Source: Candidatus Iainarchaeum sp. (GTDB lineage: Archaea; Iainarchaeota; Iainarchaeia; Iainarchaeales; JAGHAR01). Taken from it: a DNA stretch of 6,145 nt. The notes beneath the pieces were generated by a model. It was not told the DNA's origin and did no database searches. It was given only the letters and a program-made list of their open reading frames with translations. The translations under genes were made by a program, and so were the position numbers. The stretch covers positions 1-6,145 of the forward strand of contig JAGHAR010000024.1 in the NCBI GenBank assembly GCA_021161405.1. Direction: 5' to 3'. Each line of letters starts with the position of its first letter. The first letter of the stretch is position 1. Shown in pieces: positions 5,576-6,145 of the stretch.

Positions 5576-6145
5576 ATGCTTGAATTGATATTATCTTTAA
5601 TTTTATTCGTTGTTGTTGGCTCAATTCTGGCAAAAAGATTTTTGAAAGCAGAAAATTATTTCTATGCAATTTCGCTAGTTAGAACAAAAAAAGCAAAGCA
5701 ATTCGCAAAAAGGTTAAAGCAAAACAAAATCCTGTTTGCATTAGCTAAAATTGGGCTAGCATTATCTTTGGGAATTTTCTCTTTTGATTATGTCTATTTC
5801 AGAAAGAAGCCATTAAAGAAACGTGCATGTTTAAACCTGTTATCGCTTGCGCTGTTGGCAGCGATATTCTTTGTGTGGCAAAATACTCCGTTGCTTGGCG
5901 GCCTAACATTCCATCCGTTGGTTAGAGATTACTCTCTCCTATTTGCCCTTTCCTTTATGTTTTTTGGGTTTGCCGGATTTGTTATTGCTTCTCTTGCTGC
6001 TTATTCTCTGTATATCATTTCAGCTCTTTCAGCAGGACAACCAGCCTGTCCAGGTATTGTGCCTGTTGTGCCTGGCATAAAGATTCCGAAAGTTAATCTT
6101 CTAATTCCCTTGCACGGTTGGATTTCAATCTTTATAATTCTGCTG
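5576..6145 (+). CDS. Probable site-2 (M50) family membrane metalloprotease, N-terminal part
   Basis: The reading frame stays open for 190 codons to the window edge, so the protein is 3'-truncated here. It has a hydrophobic N-terminus (2-18), a Lys/Arg-rich stretch (37-51), and further membrane segments at about 53-70, 86-101, 121-150 and 181 onward. The recognisable part is PGIVPVVPGIKIP (159-171) followed by LLIPLHGWISIFIILL. In archaeal M50 site-2 proteases this kind of segment sits just ahead of the zinc-binding HExxH helix. That motif is not in the window and should lie immediately beyond base 6145. Such enzymes cleave membrane-spanning substrates within the bilayer. The start is well bounded: the frame back to the MBF1 TAG offers no other ATG, GTG or TTG. 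There is no Shine-Dalgarno and no clear TATA box, which suggests co-transcription with MBF1. Confidence 0.82.
   Translation, partial: MLELILSLILFVVVGSILAKRFLKAENYFYAISLVRTKKAKQFAKRLKQNKILFALAKIGLALSLGIFSFDYVYFRKKPLKKRACLNLLSLALLAAIFFVWQNTPLLGGLTFHPLVRDYSLLFALSFMFFGFAGFVIASLAAYSLYIISALSAGQPACPGIVPVVPGIKIPKVNLLIPLHGWISIFIILL

Noticed and set aside
5552..5584. A tRNA-like start (TAGTTTAACGG matches a box A / D-arm pattern) between MBF1 and the protease
   Set aside because: No matching D stem, anticodon arm, T arm or 3' acceptor strand follows, and the segment runs directly into a well-supported coding region.
1..6145. CRISPR array, insertion sequence, toxin-antitoxin or defence cassette
   Set aside because: No spaced direct-repeat array, transposase or integrase, or defence-type gene pair is present. 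All sizeable frames but one belong to housekeeping families.

Overview
The window is AT-rich chromosomal DNA from an archaeon. This rests on the gene content: the ether-lipid enzyme digeranylgeranylglyceryl phosphate synthase, an archaeal FEN1 with canonical active-site spacing and a C-terminal PCNA box, a zinc-ribbon/HTH MBF1, an archaeal HTH regulator of the COG1395 type, and an archaeal tRNA-Glu without encoded CCA. TATA-like boxes about 26-28 nt ahead of several start codons also point to leaderless archaeal transcripts. Compact spacing and AT richness would suit a DPANN-type or deep euryarchaeal lineage, but the sequence alone does not settle this. Both TAG and TGA end recognisable proteins at their expected C-termini, so the standard code applies.

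Layout. Bases 1-130 hold no protein gene. They contain a TATA-like tract, a diverged partial copy of the tRNA-Glu leader and 5' end, two nearly identical hairpins and the probable tRNA promoter. The tRNA-Glu(UUC) lies at 131-204. A small basic protein of unknown function is on the minus strand at 223-489 and shares a compact divergent promoter with a plus-strand operon: DGGGP synthase (551-1363), COG1395-type HTH regulator (1360-2304, ATGA overlap) and protein-L-isoaspartate methyltransferase (2288-2947, overlapping, with its own Shine-Dalgarno). This operon converges, with a 4-bp gap, on FEN1 (2952-3977, minus), which lies just downstream of Sua5 (4002-5000, minus). An 80-bp divergent promoter region separates Sua5 from MBF1 (5081-5551, plus). 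MBF1 is followed 24 bp later by a membrane protein that runs off the window and looks like the N-terminal part of an archaeal site-2 (M50) protease.

Functionally this is housekeeping DNA: membrane lipid synthesis, protein repair, DNA replication/repair, the tRNA t6A modification, and transcription/translation-associated regulation. I see no defence system, mobile element, CRISPR array or biosynthetic cluster. The least ordinary segment is bases 1-130, with its partial tRNA duplication and paired hairpins. The 88-residue unknown protein is the other item worth following up.
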